A stretch of 64,000 bases of DNA from Dehalobacterium sp040766325 (GCA_040766325.1 JAXGQR010000002.1:1-64000), one strand, 5' to 3'. Shown: positions 51,544-59,512, counted from the first letter of the stretch. Made by a program: numbers and translations. The notes: generated from the letters alone by a model not told the origin.

Positions 51544-53013
51544 TTATCGATCAAATACCAAGGTTTTCACCACGACGGGAACGACTCTCCCTCCCATCAA
51601 AGGTTTTCCCAGATCGATATAATCTCCCTCATCCACCCATACTTGATCGATACAAATAATTTCCGCTTCTCTACCTAAACGAATTTGCAGTGTCTGACCC
51701 AGTACCTTGGCACAGTCTTTCTGCAATACAACGATCAAAGGCTTTCCCGGTTCTAAATAATCCGACATACCTTTAATTAAACCTTCCGCTAATGTCTGAA
51801 TACTGGCAAATGAGACCTCTTCAGGGCCCTCCATAGCTAATGCCACTTGAGACACGGATCCGTCAGAGACCACTCTCTCTATCGTCCTTTGTATCTGTTC
51901 GGCGATTTCTTCTACGGTCTCAGGGATCTTTTGGGGAAAGGGAGAAAGGACAGATACATTTTTCAAAGGTAGATTTTCATCCCGTACTGTAATGGTGCTC
52001 CCACTGAGATTTACAGAGTGGGCTCCCGCACCGATTACCGTAGCTCTAATGGTTTCGCCCGGCAACACCGTCTCAATCCCGGCCTTGTGCAATTCATCTC
52101 GCACCGCCCAACCTAATATGGGCCCAATATCCCCAAACTGAGCAACCTGTGCCACAGAGATCGGCGTAAAATCGTTATATACAAAGTCTGCTACCCCTCC
52201 GGAAAACATCACCCTTTCAACCGGATAATCCAGTCTTAAGGGAGGGGTCATTAATAACTCCCGGGTAAGATCACTAATCGTATTTTCGGTGATGGTTTCT
52301 ATCAAACTTCCTGCCATCAGACGGGCAATGGTTTTTAATTCATCTAAGTTGATCCGATCCCCCACCATCAAGGAAATCCCTGATTCGCGGAGCACAGCAC
52401 GAGCCGGTTCTGCAATATAAGTGATCTTGTCGGAGTTCTTTTCGATTTCGATTAAGCGTCCGCCAATATTCAAGCAAGCGGTATCGATGGTGTTTCCTTC
52501 GCGAAAAACCCCGATATTTGAAGTTCCTCCGCCGATGTCCACATTGACTGTAACCCGATGCTTCTCCTTAGAAAATGCTGCTGCACCGGCACCTTTGCCG
52601 GCTAATATTGATTCTAAATTTGCTCCCGCTGTGGCCACCACAAATTCGCCGGCCAATCCGGCCATGGATTCCAAAATATTTCTGGCGTTTTCCTTTTTTG
52701 CCGTTTCCCCCGTAATTATCACCGCACCGGTATCAATTACTTCCGCGGTCACACCGGCCTTATTGTACTCATTCTCCACAATACGCGCCACCGCTACAGC
52801 ATCAATTAGATCATGGTTCTTTAGCGGCGTAAAATGAATATCACTGCGGTACAACACTTCCTTGTCAGTAATTTCCATGCGAGGTATAGCTGAACCGGGA
52901 GCAATGTTTTTAATTGTTAAGCGACTGATGATCAATTGGGTGGTTGTCGTCCCGATATCGATACCCACAGAGATGATACTTTGATTGTTGGAACTACTGA
53001 TTGAACTCACCAC
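51544..53013 (-). CDS. eutA: EutA, ethanolamine ammonia-lyase reactivating factor
   Basis: A 489-residue protein of the actin-like ATPase type: VGIDIGTTTTQLIISRLTI at the start, then VNVDIGGGTSNIGVFREGNTID, and VMFSGGVADFVYN. EutA replaces damaged cobalamin in EutBC with the help of ATP. It starts at a GTG at 53013, behind AAAGG. It follows eutC after a gap with a strong hairpin. Confidence 0.96.
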   Translation of the reverse strand: MVSSISSSNNQSIISVGIDIGTTTTQLIISRLTIKNIAPGSAIPRMEITDKEVLYRSDIHFTPLKNHDLIDAVAVARIVENEYNKAGVTAEVIDTGAVIITGETAKKENARNILESMAGLAGEFVVATAGANLESILAGKGAGAAAFSKEKHRVTVNVDIGGGTSNIGVFREGNTIDTACLNIGGRLIEIEKNSDKITYIAEPARAVLRESGISLMVGDRINLDELKTIARLMAGSLIETITENTISDLTRELLMTPPLRLDYPVERVMFSGGVADFVYNDFTPISVAQVAQFGDIGPILGWAVRDELHKAGIETVLPGETIRATVIGAGAHSVNLSGSTITVRDENLPLKNVSVLSPFPQKIPETVEEIAEQIQRTIERVVSDGSVSQVALAMEGPEEVSFASIQTLAEGLIKGMSDYLEPGKPLIVVLQKDCAKVLGQTLQIRLGREAEIICIDQVWVDEGDYIDLGKPLMGGRVVPVVVKTLVFDR

Positions 53014-53058
53014 CTTTGGAAAGGCTTGAAAAGAAGCCTCAGAGCATAAACTTTCTTG

Positions 53059-53090
53059 GCATCAGGTGGAGTCATAACTCCATCTGATGC
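53059..53090 (-). repeat. Intercistronic hairpin between eutC and eutA
   Basis: GCATCAGATGGAGT and ACTCCACCTGATGC form a 14-bp stem (one G-T pair) with a 4-base loop in the 91-base gap between eutC and eutA. No T run follows, so it more likely protects or processes the eutBC mRNA, raising its level over the downstream genes. Confidence 0.8.
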
Positions 53091-53104
53091 TTAGAAAGGG
53101 TTAT

Positions 53105-54022
53105 TTATTGAAGATTTAATTTCATCCCGCTACATTTAGCAGCTAAAATCTGTTTCACAATATCAACCAATAGAGCCCCGGCCTCTGCAGGAGGGGTGCC
53201 TCCCTTATGAATATTGGAGATCATGGTCCGATCCGCTTCAACAGTATTTTTATTAGGCTTGTAAATCATATAGGCACTCATACTATCTGCTGTTACCAAT
53301 CCCGGGCGCTCCCCGATTAAGGAAACCACTACTTCCGCGTTTAATAGCATTCCAACCTCGTCTTGTACTCCCACCCGGCCATTTTTAATAAAGAAGGGAG
53401 TCCCCACTTTAATACCGGCTGCTGTGAGTCCTTGGGTGAGAACAGGCAGTACGTCTGCCACATTTGCTTCTATCGCAGAGGAGCTTAGTCCATCGACAAC
53501 AATAATTTGCACCTGGGGATTTTGCTGGCACTTCTCTGTAACTATTTTTTTCCCTTCTTCAGATAGTTTTCTCCCCAAATGAGGCAATTTCAAAAATTCA
53601 TCCTTATCTTTAGCCGCACTCTCCACAGCAAAAAGACCCACCTTAGCAAGAAAATCCTCTGCAACATCCAGGAAGACAGCATCCATAGCTTGAGCATGAT
53701 CTGCCATAAATTTTAAATTTGCATCGGTTTTGGGCCGGGCTCCTGCTCGGAATAAGCCAATTCGGGCCGGTGTAGATGCCTTCATCGCCTTAATCGCATC
53801 TAAATTCACCGGATTTGGCACCCAAACCCCGCTGATATCAGGAACTTCGATCGGAGCTTCAGCGCTTAATGTGGAGCATGTAGTAGTTGCTGCCCCTGTG
53901 GCTGCAGTTTTTACGACTTCTTTACATGCCGCCTCCACGTCTCCGCCCAGCATACCTCTTTTAGCTAATTCATTCATCACATTTTCTATGATCAACTTTT
54001 CAATTTGATTATCAGTACTCAT
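53105..54022 (-). CDS. eutC: Ethanolamine ammonia-lyase small subunit
   Basis: A 305-residue EutC. The body has PARIGLFRAGARPKTDANLKFMADHAQAMDAVF and LIGERPGLVTADSMSAYMIYKP, conserved in EutC, which binds adenosylcobalamin with EutB. The N-terminus NQIEKLIIENVMNELAKRG is an amphipathic helix of the encapsulation-peptide type. Of two starts the ATG at 54022 (AGGGGGTG upstream) is preferred. A Ala/Thr-rich linker follows the helix. Confidence 0.96.
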   Translation of the reverse strand: MSTDNQIEKLIIENVMNELAKRGMLGGDVEAACKEVVKTAATGAATTTCSTLSAEAPIEVPDISGVWVPNPVNLDAIKAMKASTPARIGLFRAGARPKTDANLKFMADHAQAMDAVFLDVAEDFLAKVGLFAVESAAKDKDEFLKLPHLGRKLSEEGKKIVTEKCQQNPQVQIIVVDGLSSSAIEANVADVLPVLTQGLTAAGIKVGTPFFIKNGRVGVQDEVGMLLNAEVVVSLIGERPGLVTADSMSAYMIYKPNKNTVEADRTMISNIHKGGTPPAEAGALLVDIVKQILAAKCSGMKLNLQ

Positions 54023-54039
54023 CTGTGTCACCCCCTGAA

Positions 54040-55404
54040 TTATTTATCAAAAATCGAAGGATCTCCCGCCTTCTTCGTGAGCCGTCCATTTTCCATGATT
54101 TCCATTTTTTCCAACCACTTTTCGAATTCCGGCAAGGGTCGTAACCCTAAAATCTCCCGCACAGAAGCATCGTCATGATAACTGGTGTCCTGGTAACTGA
54201 GCATAACATCATCACCGCCGGGAACACCCATAAAGAAATTCGCACCGGCCATAGCACAAAGCATGGTGCCTATTTCCTGGTCATTCTGATCTGCTTTCAT
54301 ATGATTGGTATAACAAGGAGCAATCCCCATAGGTAGTCCATGGAGCTTACCCATAAAGAGGTCTTCCAGATCCGCCCGGACAACTTCCTTACCATTATAG
54401 ATCGTTTCCGGCCCAATAAACCCGGAAACATTATTAATCATGAAAGGACGGAAGTGTCGACCGAATCCATGGGTTCTGGCTTCCAAAGTCATTTCATCCA
54501 CACCATGGTGGCAATCAAGTGAGATTTCCGAACCTTGTCCCGTTTCAAAATACAAGAGGTTAGGACCGGTACCATAGCCTTTGCGGGATATCAGATCATA
54601 GGCTTCATCCAAGATCGCCTTGGAAACACCGAAAGCATCATTAGCAGCTTGTGTGCCTGCAATACTCTGGAAGATCAAATCGGAGGGAGCTCCTAATTCC
54701 AAAGCCTTCATCTGAGTAGTAACATGAGCCAATACACAGGCCTGAGTGGGAATTTCCCATTTATGCATAAATTCTTTAACGGCTTCCAGTTGTCTTTTTA
54801 CTGTCTCCGCATTGTCTTCCACAGGGTTGATACCTATCACCGCATCTCCTGATCCGAAAGTCAAGCCTTCTTTCATGGATGCCATAATTCCCTGAATACT
54901 GTCCGTAGGATGATTAGGTTGGTTACGGAAAGCCAAAGTTCCCGGAACACCAATAGTAGTGTTGCAATGAGCCTGAATTCTCATTTTCTTGGCCCCATAG
55001 ACCAAATCCATATTAGACATGAGCTTCGCCACTGCGGCAATCATTTCGCTGGTCAGACCTCGGCCCAAATGTTTTAAATCATTATCCGTAGTATCCAGAT
55101 CTAGGATATATTCCCGCAACTCACCTACGGTATAATTTTTGAACTGATTATAAATGCTGATATTCAAGTCATCGTAGATGACCCGAGTCACCTCGTCAGT
55201 TTCGTATGGGATCACCGGATTATTGTAAATATCTTCCAATGTCAGGCGGTTGAGCACAAGTTTTGCCGCTACACGTTCTGAGGCGGATTCGGCACCAATT
55301 CCTGCTAGCATATCACCTGATTTTTCTTCATTTGCTTTTGCGAGAACCTCCTTAACACTTTTGAAGGTAAAAGATTTATTATAAACCCTCGCTGATAAAT
55401 TCAC
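54040..55404 (-). CDS. eutB: Ethanolamine ammonia-lyase large subunit
   Basis: A 454-residue EutB with full-length TIM barrel: AHCNTTIGVPGTLAFRNQPNHPTDSIQGI, GDAVIGINPVEDNAET, and LLYFETGQGSEISLDCHHG. It holds the active site that converts ethanolamine to acetaldehyde and ammonia with adenosylcobalamin. The start is a GTG at 55404 with GGGGAGG. It lies directly after eutP and before eutC, the usual order. Confidence 0.97.
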   Translation of the reverse strand: MNLSARVYNKSFTFKSVKEVLAKANEEKSGDMLAGIGAESASERVAAKLVLNRLTLEDIYNNPVIPYETDEVTRVIYDDLNISIYNQFKNYTVGELREYILDLDTTDNDLKHLGRGLTSEMIAAVAKLMSNMDLVYGAKKMRIQAHCNTTIGVPGTLAFRNQPNHPTDSIQGIMASMKEGLTFGSGDAVIGINPVEDNAETVKRQLEAVKEFMHKWEIPTQACVLAHVTTQMKALELGAPSDLIFQSIAGTQAANDAFGVSKAILDEAYDLISRKGYGTGPNLLYFETGQGSEISLDCHHGVDEMTLEARTHGFGRHFRPFMINNVSGFIGPETIYNGKEVVRADLEDLFMGKLHGLPMGIAPCYTNHMKADQNDQEIGTMLCAMAGANFFMGVPGGDDVMLSYQDTSYHDDASVREILGLRPLPEFEKWLEKMEIMENGRLTKKAGDPSIFDK

Positions 55405-55429
55405 TTAAAATTACCTCCCCTCAAGAAAT

Positions 55430-55870
55430 TCAATTCCAATTCAAAATTTTTTTTACTTCGTCGATTCCTTCCCCGGTAATGGCAGATACAGCAACAATTT
55501 CTCCGCTCAAGCCTAAACTTTTTAAAAATCCTTTGGCCTGCTCCACGTTTGCCTGTGGATGATCGATTTTTGTCACGATGCCCATGGTTTTTTTGGAAAA
55601 AGCCGCGGCAAATCCAGGCGGAAAGACAGATCGACTTCGGGTGGCATCCTGAATAAAAGCCACCCCATCTGCTTCCAAAGAAGTTGCAAACAACGCCTTA
55701 TAATAAGATGGATTTTCTATAAACTCTCCCGGGGTATCTATGGAGCAGGCCGAATACTCTAATGACTGGGTTTTAGCTACAGAGCCTGTCCTCTCCCCAT
55801 TCAAAGCATTGGCTAAAGTCGTCTTGCCACTTTCGACAGCACCAACCAACATGATTCGTCTTACTTTCAT
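55430..55870 (-). CDS. eutP: EutP/PduV-family small GTPase-like protein
   Basis: A 146-residue P-loop protein with the Walker A GAVESGKTTLANALNG, YSACSIDTPGEF as switch and VTKIDHPQANVEQAKGFL for guanine recognition. In the eut operon of Salmonella EutP has been linked to acetate kinase activity; PduV has been linked to compartment movement. It overlaps the stop of eutS by four bases (ATGA). Confidence 0.93.
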   Translation of the reverse strand: MKVRRIMLVGAVESGKTTLANALNGERTGSVAKTQSLEYSACSIDTPGEFIENPSYYKALFATSLEADGVAFIQDATRSRSVFPPGFAAAFSKKTMGIVTKIDHPQANVEQAKGFLKSLGLSGEIVAVSAITGEGIDEVKKILNWN

Positions 55871-56214
55871 GATTTAGTCATCCTCGCCGGGGTATAATTA
55901 AGTTGACTTGCTAAAATGTCATTGACTTCTTTTAACGCTGTTTCTACGCTAGCCACATCACCAACAATTACCAGTGCTCCCGTAAATCGATCCAAAAAAC
56001 CAATTTCCACTTCTGCCGCTTTCGTGGCTAAGTCGGCGGCAATAATGGCTGTTTCTCCGGGGGTGAGGGTTAAAATCCCGATAGCTCCTCTTTCCGGGAG
56101 GCCCATTTTGTTATAAATATCTTTTACCGGATGGGCAATAACATGGGCAAGAGTTACTTGCTTACCCGGAACATATTCTTGAATGGAACGTTGTATTTTT
56201 TCACGATCATCCAT
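55867..56214 (-). CDS. eutS: EutS/PduU-type BMC-H shell protein
   Basis: A 115-residue permuted BMC protein: RSIQEYVPGKQVTLAHVIAHPVKDIYNKMGL, then IGILTLTPGETAIIAADLATKAAEVEIGFLDRFTGALVIVGDV. The N-terminal beta-barrel strand QEYVPGKQVTLAH is the EutS/PduU hallmark; hexamers are bent and sit at shell edges. Start ATG 56214 has TGAGGAG. It is the second gene of the operon, 137 bases after the first eutM, with regulatory signals in the gap. Confidence 0.95.
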   Translation of the reverse strand: MDDREKIQRSIQEYVPGKQVTLAHVIAHPVKDIYNKMGLPERGAIGILTLTPGETAIIAADLATKAAEVEIGFLDRFTGALVIVGDVASVETALKEVNDILASQLNYTPARMTKS

Positions 56215-56254
56215 CTGGTATTCAACTCCTCACCTGCGTGGCAGCTTCTCTTGT

Positions 56255-56270
56255 AAGTCATTTTTGACTT
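56255..56270. promoter_or_regulatory. Second copy of the AAGTCA-N4-TGACTT palindrome
   Basis: AAGTCATTTTTGACTT lies between eutM and eutS. It has the same architecture as the palindrome upstream of the operon promoter at 56826-56843. It could bind the same activator or form an RNA hairpin; an overlapping TTGACTT/AAGTCAA hairpin (56264-56281) offers an alternative RNA fold. Confidence 0.5.
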
Positions 56271-56285
56271 CTGAAAGTCAAGACC

Positions 56286-56324
56286 GCGACAAAAAAAGGC
56301 ATAGATCGGGAGCACCTTTGTCGC
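56286..56324 (-). repeat. Intercistronic hairpin between eutM and eutS
   Basis: On the minus strand GCGACAAAGG pairs with CCTTTTTTTGTCGC (T bulge) around a 15-base loop, 28 bases after the first eutM stop. It could end some transcripts after the first gene, giving more EutM than the rest. Confidence 0.6.
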
Positions 56325-56351
56325 AAAATAATGGTCCTTGTTTATGATGAT

Positions 56352-56648
56352 TTATTCGGCCTTATTAATTTTTTTGTAATCATCGGGAAGAATCATTTCC
56401 ACATCATTATGGGGACGTGGAATTACATGTACCGAAACTAGTTCTCCCACTCTTTGGGCAGCTGCTGCTCCCGCGTCAGTGGCAGCTTTAACTGCTCCAA
56501 CATCTCCTCTAACCATAACTGTGACCAGCCCACCGCCTACATGCACTTTTCCGATCAAATATACATTCGCTGCCTTAACCATGGCATCAGCCGCTTCAAT
56601 GGATCCGACAAGTCCTTTCGTCTCAATCATTCCTAATGCGTTTGTCAT
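56352..56648 (-). CDS. eutM: EutM-like BMC-H shell protein, first copy
   Basis: A 98-residue single BMC-domain protein (MTNALGMIETKGLVGSIEAA; HVIPRPHNDVEMILPDDYKK), the main hexagonal shell tile. It opens the operon, about 100 bases downstream of the sigma-54 promoter. It is almost the same protein as the second eutM near the other end of the operon, though their codons differ widely. A hairpin follows it. The start at 56648 has AAGGAGG at the normal distance. Confidence 0.95.
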   Translation of the reverse strand: MTNALGMIETKGLVGSIEAADAMVKAANVYLIGKVHVGGGLVTVMVRGDVGAVKAATDAGAAAAQRVGELVSVHVIPRPHNDVEMILPDDYKKINKAE

Positions 56649-56747
56649 TGTTTCATCCTCCTTAAGTTGATTATAAGCTTAGCCTTCATCCAAATCTTTT
56701 AACCTGTTTTTTCTACAAAATTATGCACATTGTCCTATATTTATTAT

Positions 56748-56763
56748 TGCAAGAATCATGCCA
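56748..56763 (-). promoter_or_regulatory. Sigma-54 (-24/-12) promoter of the eut microcompartment operon
   Basis: Minus-strand TGGCATGATTCTTGCA, with GG and GC ten bases apart, is a near-exact sigma-54 promoter and ends about 100 bases before the first eutM. The match with the promoter of the phosphodiesterase gene (TGGCATGAAGTTTGCA) is strikingly close, including the shared TGGCATGA. Confidence 0.85.
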
Positions 56764-56825
56764 CATTTAAGAACCCTTGATTATGCTGCTTTACCGGGAT
56801 TACAGTTTAAATCGCATTTACCTTT

Positions 56826-56843
56826 CAAGTCACTACTGACTTG
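56826..56843. promoter_or_regulatory. Palindrome upstream of the sigma-54 promoter, likely activator site
   Basis: CAAGTCACTACTGACTTG is a 7-bp-arm dyad centred about 70 bases upstream of the -24/-12 promoter, the normal place for an enhancer site of a sigma-54 activator. In the rest of the 56649-56993 gap I see only AT-rich sequence and the terminator of the convergent-side gene. Confidence 0.6.
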
Positions 56844-56942
56844 AGGGATTTATTAACTTAAGATTTAGTTCTGCATATTATTATACATGAAATATTTGAC
56901 GAATCATATATAATTTATTTGGAAATTATATACCACAATCAC

Positions 56943-56972
56943 GAAAACCTCCTGCAAAAACAGGAGGTTTTC
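56943..56972 (-). terminator. Terminator of the arylsulfotransferase-like gene
   Basis: GAAAACCTCCTG and CAGGAGGTTTTC form a 12-bp stem with a 6-base loop, about 22 bases past the stop at 56994, with T-rich sequence inside and after it. Confidence 0.85.
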
Positions 56973-56993
56973 AAATTAAATGCTTTAAAAATA

Positions 56994-58487
56994 TTAGAAT
57001 CTGGTATAACCATCGTAATCATCGTCATCATCATCTCGGAGAGAAAGATCCTGATCTCCGGCGGCAACACATCCCTGGTGAACCTCAGGATATCCGGTGG
57101 TTCCTTCTACTGGACGCACATTTTCATCCTTGATTTCGCAATCGGCAGCTCCGGGGACACGGAACTTGCGAATGTCAATCTTGGGAATGGCAATTTCTTT
57201 CGGTTCCGGAAGCTGTGGGATATAGCTGTAAGGGTAACGATACCCACGATAGAAAATCGTCGCCGGATTTTCAGTAAAGGGAGAGATAAATTCCCATACG
57301 ACTTCTTTCATGCGAGTAACTTCGAAATAACGACCGCCTACACCTTCGGTAATGAAGGTATTCCCGTTGGGAAGACGTTGGGCAGCACTGGTTAAAGGAC
57401 TATAGAAACGATAATCATTAATCAGCGGTGAACCGTAACCCATAAGTTCACTACCTGTGATTTGCCAAACCACTTCCATGGTTACCGGGTTTAATTCCAG
57501 AACACGAGAACGGTCGGCTATGTTGACTTTCGTACCGTCTCGAGAGACGTTGCTGGGTGCGCCATATCCAGACCAACCACCATTATCAAAAATAAGAATA
57601 TTGCCTGCGCCGGGTAGACCTTGAGGGATCATATGAACATGGTGTTGTCCAATGATTTGACCGATTTTGCGCAGCTTAGGATCGTCACTGAAATCGGGAC
57701 CCATTTTCCAAACTACCTTGCCCGTTTCTTTAGAGATAATCGCACTAATATTAGACTCACGTGCATCCCAAATGATATTATCCGGATGGAAACGCTCATC
57801 ACCTTTATCATACCATTTGTTGGGGCCGAGAACGCTCATGGAATTAATATGCATCCAGTCGCCCATCCCGCCGCCTGCTTCATGCATGTTGGGGTTTTTA
57901 TAAAGAGCTAATTTTGCTACGGCATCAAAACCGTATTCGTTAAAATGATCTGCAGCATGCCATTCCCAAACAATATTTCCTTCCCAGTCTACTTCGACGA
58001 TGACATCATCAAGAAGTAATTTATCAGAAATACGTTTGTTATAGCAATTCTTGTGGCAAAGGATTAGGGTATTACCACTGTCTGTTTTGCATTCCATACC
58101 GGGAACATAATAACCAACGGTATTGCCTTCTCTTTGATAATCATGATGCTGACGAGCCATCCATTGTGGCTTTTCGCCCTCATCTTCAATGTATTCTAAT
58201 TTATTGAATTCCCAAACTACTTTTCCTTCCCAATCCACCTGAATCAGATCGATTTGATCCTGATAGCCGAATTTTCCGTTTCTTCTGCCACGGCTCCCCA
58301 TGATATAACCCCCGGGCAGTATTTTATTCGGAAAACCCATGAGATCTTTAAATACACGAACCACATTTCCATTCATGTCGATGATTACTGTGCCTAACTT
58401 GGCAGCATTCAAAATGGTATAGCCGTTAAAACATTTTTCAGGATCATAGATGGTTACACCGGTCGGATGAACAAAAGGTTGACCCAT
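56994..58487 (-). CDS. Arylsulfotransferase (ASST)-like beta-propeller protein, no signal peptide
   Basis: A 497-residue protein with repeats of VDWEGKVVWEF and VDWEGNIVWEW type, which form a beta-propeller of the ASST family. Two conserved His segments, GDWMHINSMS and QHHVHMIPQ, match the active-site His region. In E. coli ASST is periplasmic and moves sulfate from one phenol to another; here no signal peptide is seen, so this member should be cytoplasmic. The end has an Asp run (DDDDDDYDGYTRF). I use the ATG at 58487 with AAGGAG. A dehalobox lies upstream and a CprK-like gene is divergent, so it is probably induced by a small effector. The real substrate is unknown. Confidence 0.8.
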   Translation of the reverse strand: MGQPFVHPTGVTIYDPEKCFNGYTILNAAKLGTVIIDMNGNVVRVFKDLMGFPNKILPGGYIMGSRGRRNGKFGYQDQIDLIQVDWEGKVVWEFNKLEYIEDEGEKPQWMARQHHDYQREGNTVGYYVPGMECKTDSGNTLILCHKNCYNKRISDKLLLDDVIVEVDWEGNIVWEWHAADHFNEYGFDAVAKLALYKNPNMHEAGGGMGDWMHINSMSVLGPNKWYDKGDERFHPDNIIWDARESNISAIISKETGKVVWKMGPDFSDDPKLRKIGQIIGQHHVHMIPQGLPGAGNILIFDNGGWSGYGAPSNVSRDGTKVNIADRSRVLELNPVTMEVVWQITGSELMGYGSPLINDYRFYSPLTSAAQRLPNGNTFITEGVGGRYFEVTRMKEVVWEFISPFTENPATIFYRGYRYPYSYIPQLPEPKEIAIPKIDIRKFRVPGAADCEIKDENVRPVEGTTGYPEVHQGCVAAGDQDLSLRDDDDDDYDGYTRF

Positions 58488-58561
58488 AGATAACACTCCT
58501 TCTTTAATATTTTATGACGTTAAGGATTTAAACTACTCATGCACGAAAACCTTATCTATAA

Positions 58562-58575
58562 TTAATCCTTATTAA
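58562..58575. promoter_or_regulatory. Dehalobox-like CRP/FNR-family operator (TTAAT-N4-ATTAA)
   Basis: TTAATCCTTATTAA is an exact match to the palindrome TTAAT-N4-ATTAA bound by CprK-type regulators. It lies in the 348-base gap between the ASST-like gene and the divergent CprK-like regulator, about 75 bases upstream of the ASST-like start. The rest of the gap is AT-rich with no other gene. Confidence 0.7.
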
Positions 58576-58835
58576 AATAATAGCATAAAGATATATTGAA
58601 TGATGTAGTGCGGGCAACACAAATGGTATAATTTAATTTGTCGTCTTCTTATATTATTAATGGATTCTTATGTTATAATGTATAAAAATACAGCATAAAA
58701 CCAAAAAGACCGATGGTTAGCTGAATCGATCAGGAACGTACCTTATGTTATCCATATTTACAAAGTGCGGTTAACAGACAATTATGCGTGATAAAAACAA
58801 TTAATAAAAAATCTTTCCTTTAAGAGGTGTTTGTC

Positions 58836-59510
58836 ATGCACGATAGCGATATTTTATACTTGTGGTCCCCCTGGTTAGATACCTCAAAGGCACCATGGGA
58901 AGAGGTCTTGCATCTGGGTAAAAAACAGGATTACAAAAAAAACTCAATTATTTTGGGACAGGGCCAAATAATCAAAACACTTTATTACCTTCACAGCGGA
59001 GAAATTAAATTATCCAGTATAAGTGCCAGCGGTAACGAAAAACCGGTCTGGTATATAAAGGCTGGCAATGTCTTTGGTGAAGTCCCCTTTTTTGACCAAG
59101 GCATGATGGAAAGCTCCTTTACCTGCATCGAAGATTCTACTATCTATACCTTTAGCCACAAAACCCTGACAGAAATTATTTTCCCCCAATATCCTCAAAT
59201 TGTCATGAATATTTTTGAAACAATGGCAAAAAAACTACGGTTAATGTCCCGTCAAATCAACGATTTAAGCCTTAATCAACCTAGATTACGCGTCTATAAA
59301 ATGATCTACGCCTTACTATCCCGTAATGAAGAGATTGACATTTCACAACAAGAATTAGCTGATCTATTAGGTATGCACCGAATCACCTTAAACCGAGTAA
59401 TTTCTGATTTAAAGAACGATGGAATCATCAAAAATAGAGAAAACAAAAAAGGTTATTCTCTCTGTAATCCCCAAGGGCTTTTGGAATTAATCGAGAATGA
59501 ACAAGAATGA
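58836..59510 (+). CDS. CRP/FNR-family regulator, CprK-like
   Basis: A 224-residue CRP/FNR protein: a cyclic-nucleotide-like sensor beta-barrel (LYYLHSGEIKLSSISASGNEK; FGEVPFF), a dimer helix, then a winged helix (ISQQELADLLGMHRITLNRVISDLKNDGII). There are no Fe-S cysteines as in FNR. The layout is like CprK, which senses chlorinated phenols. The start is ATG 58836, with AAGAGGTG upstream, and a GTG three codons earlier is less likely. A dehalobox stands in the divergent gap, so it probably controls the ASST-like gene and perhaps itself. Confidence 0.88.
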   Translation: MHDSDILYLWSPWLDTSKAPWEEVLHLGKKQDYKKNSIILGQGQIIKTLYYLHSGEIKLSSISASGNEKPVWYIKAGNVFGEVPFFDQGMMESSFTCIEDSTIYTFSHKTLTEIIFPQYPQIVMNIFETMAKKLRLMSRQINDLSLNQPRLRVYKMIYALLSRNEEIDISQQELADLLGMHRITLNRVISDLKNDGIIKNRENKKGYSLCNPQGLLELIENEQE

Positions 59511-59512
59511 AG

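Noticed and set aside
56215..56351. EutV-type ANTAR antiterminator hairpins
   Set aside because: The loops do not show the hexaloop pattern with A at position 1 and G at position 4, and no eutV or eutW gene is seen; the sigma-54 promoter accounts for control better.
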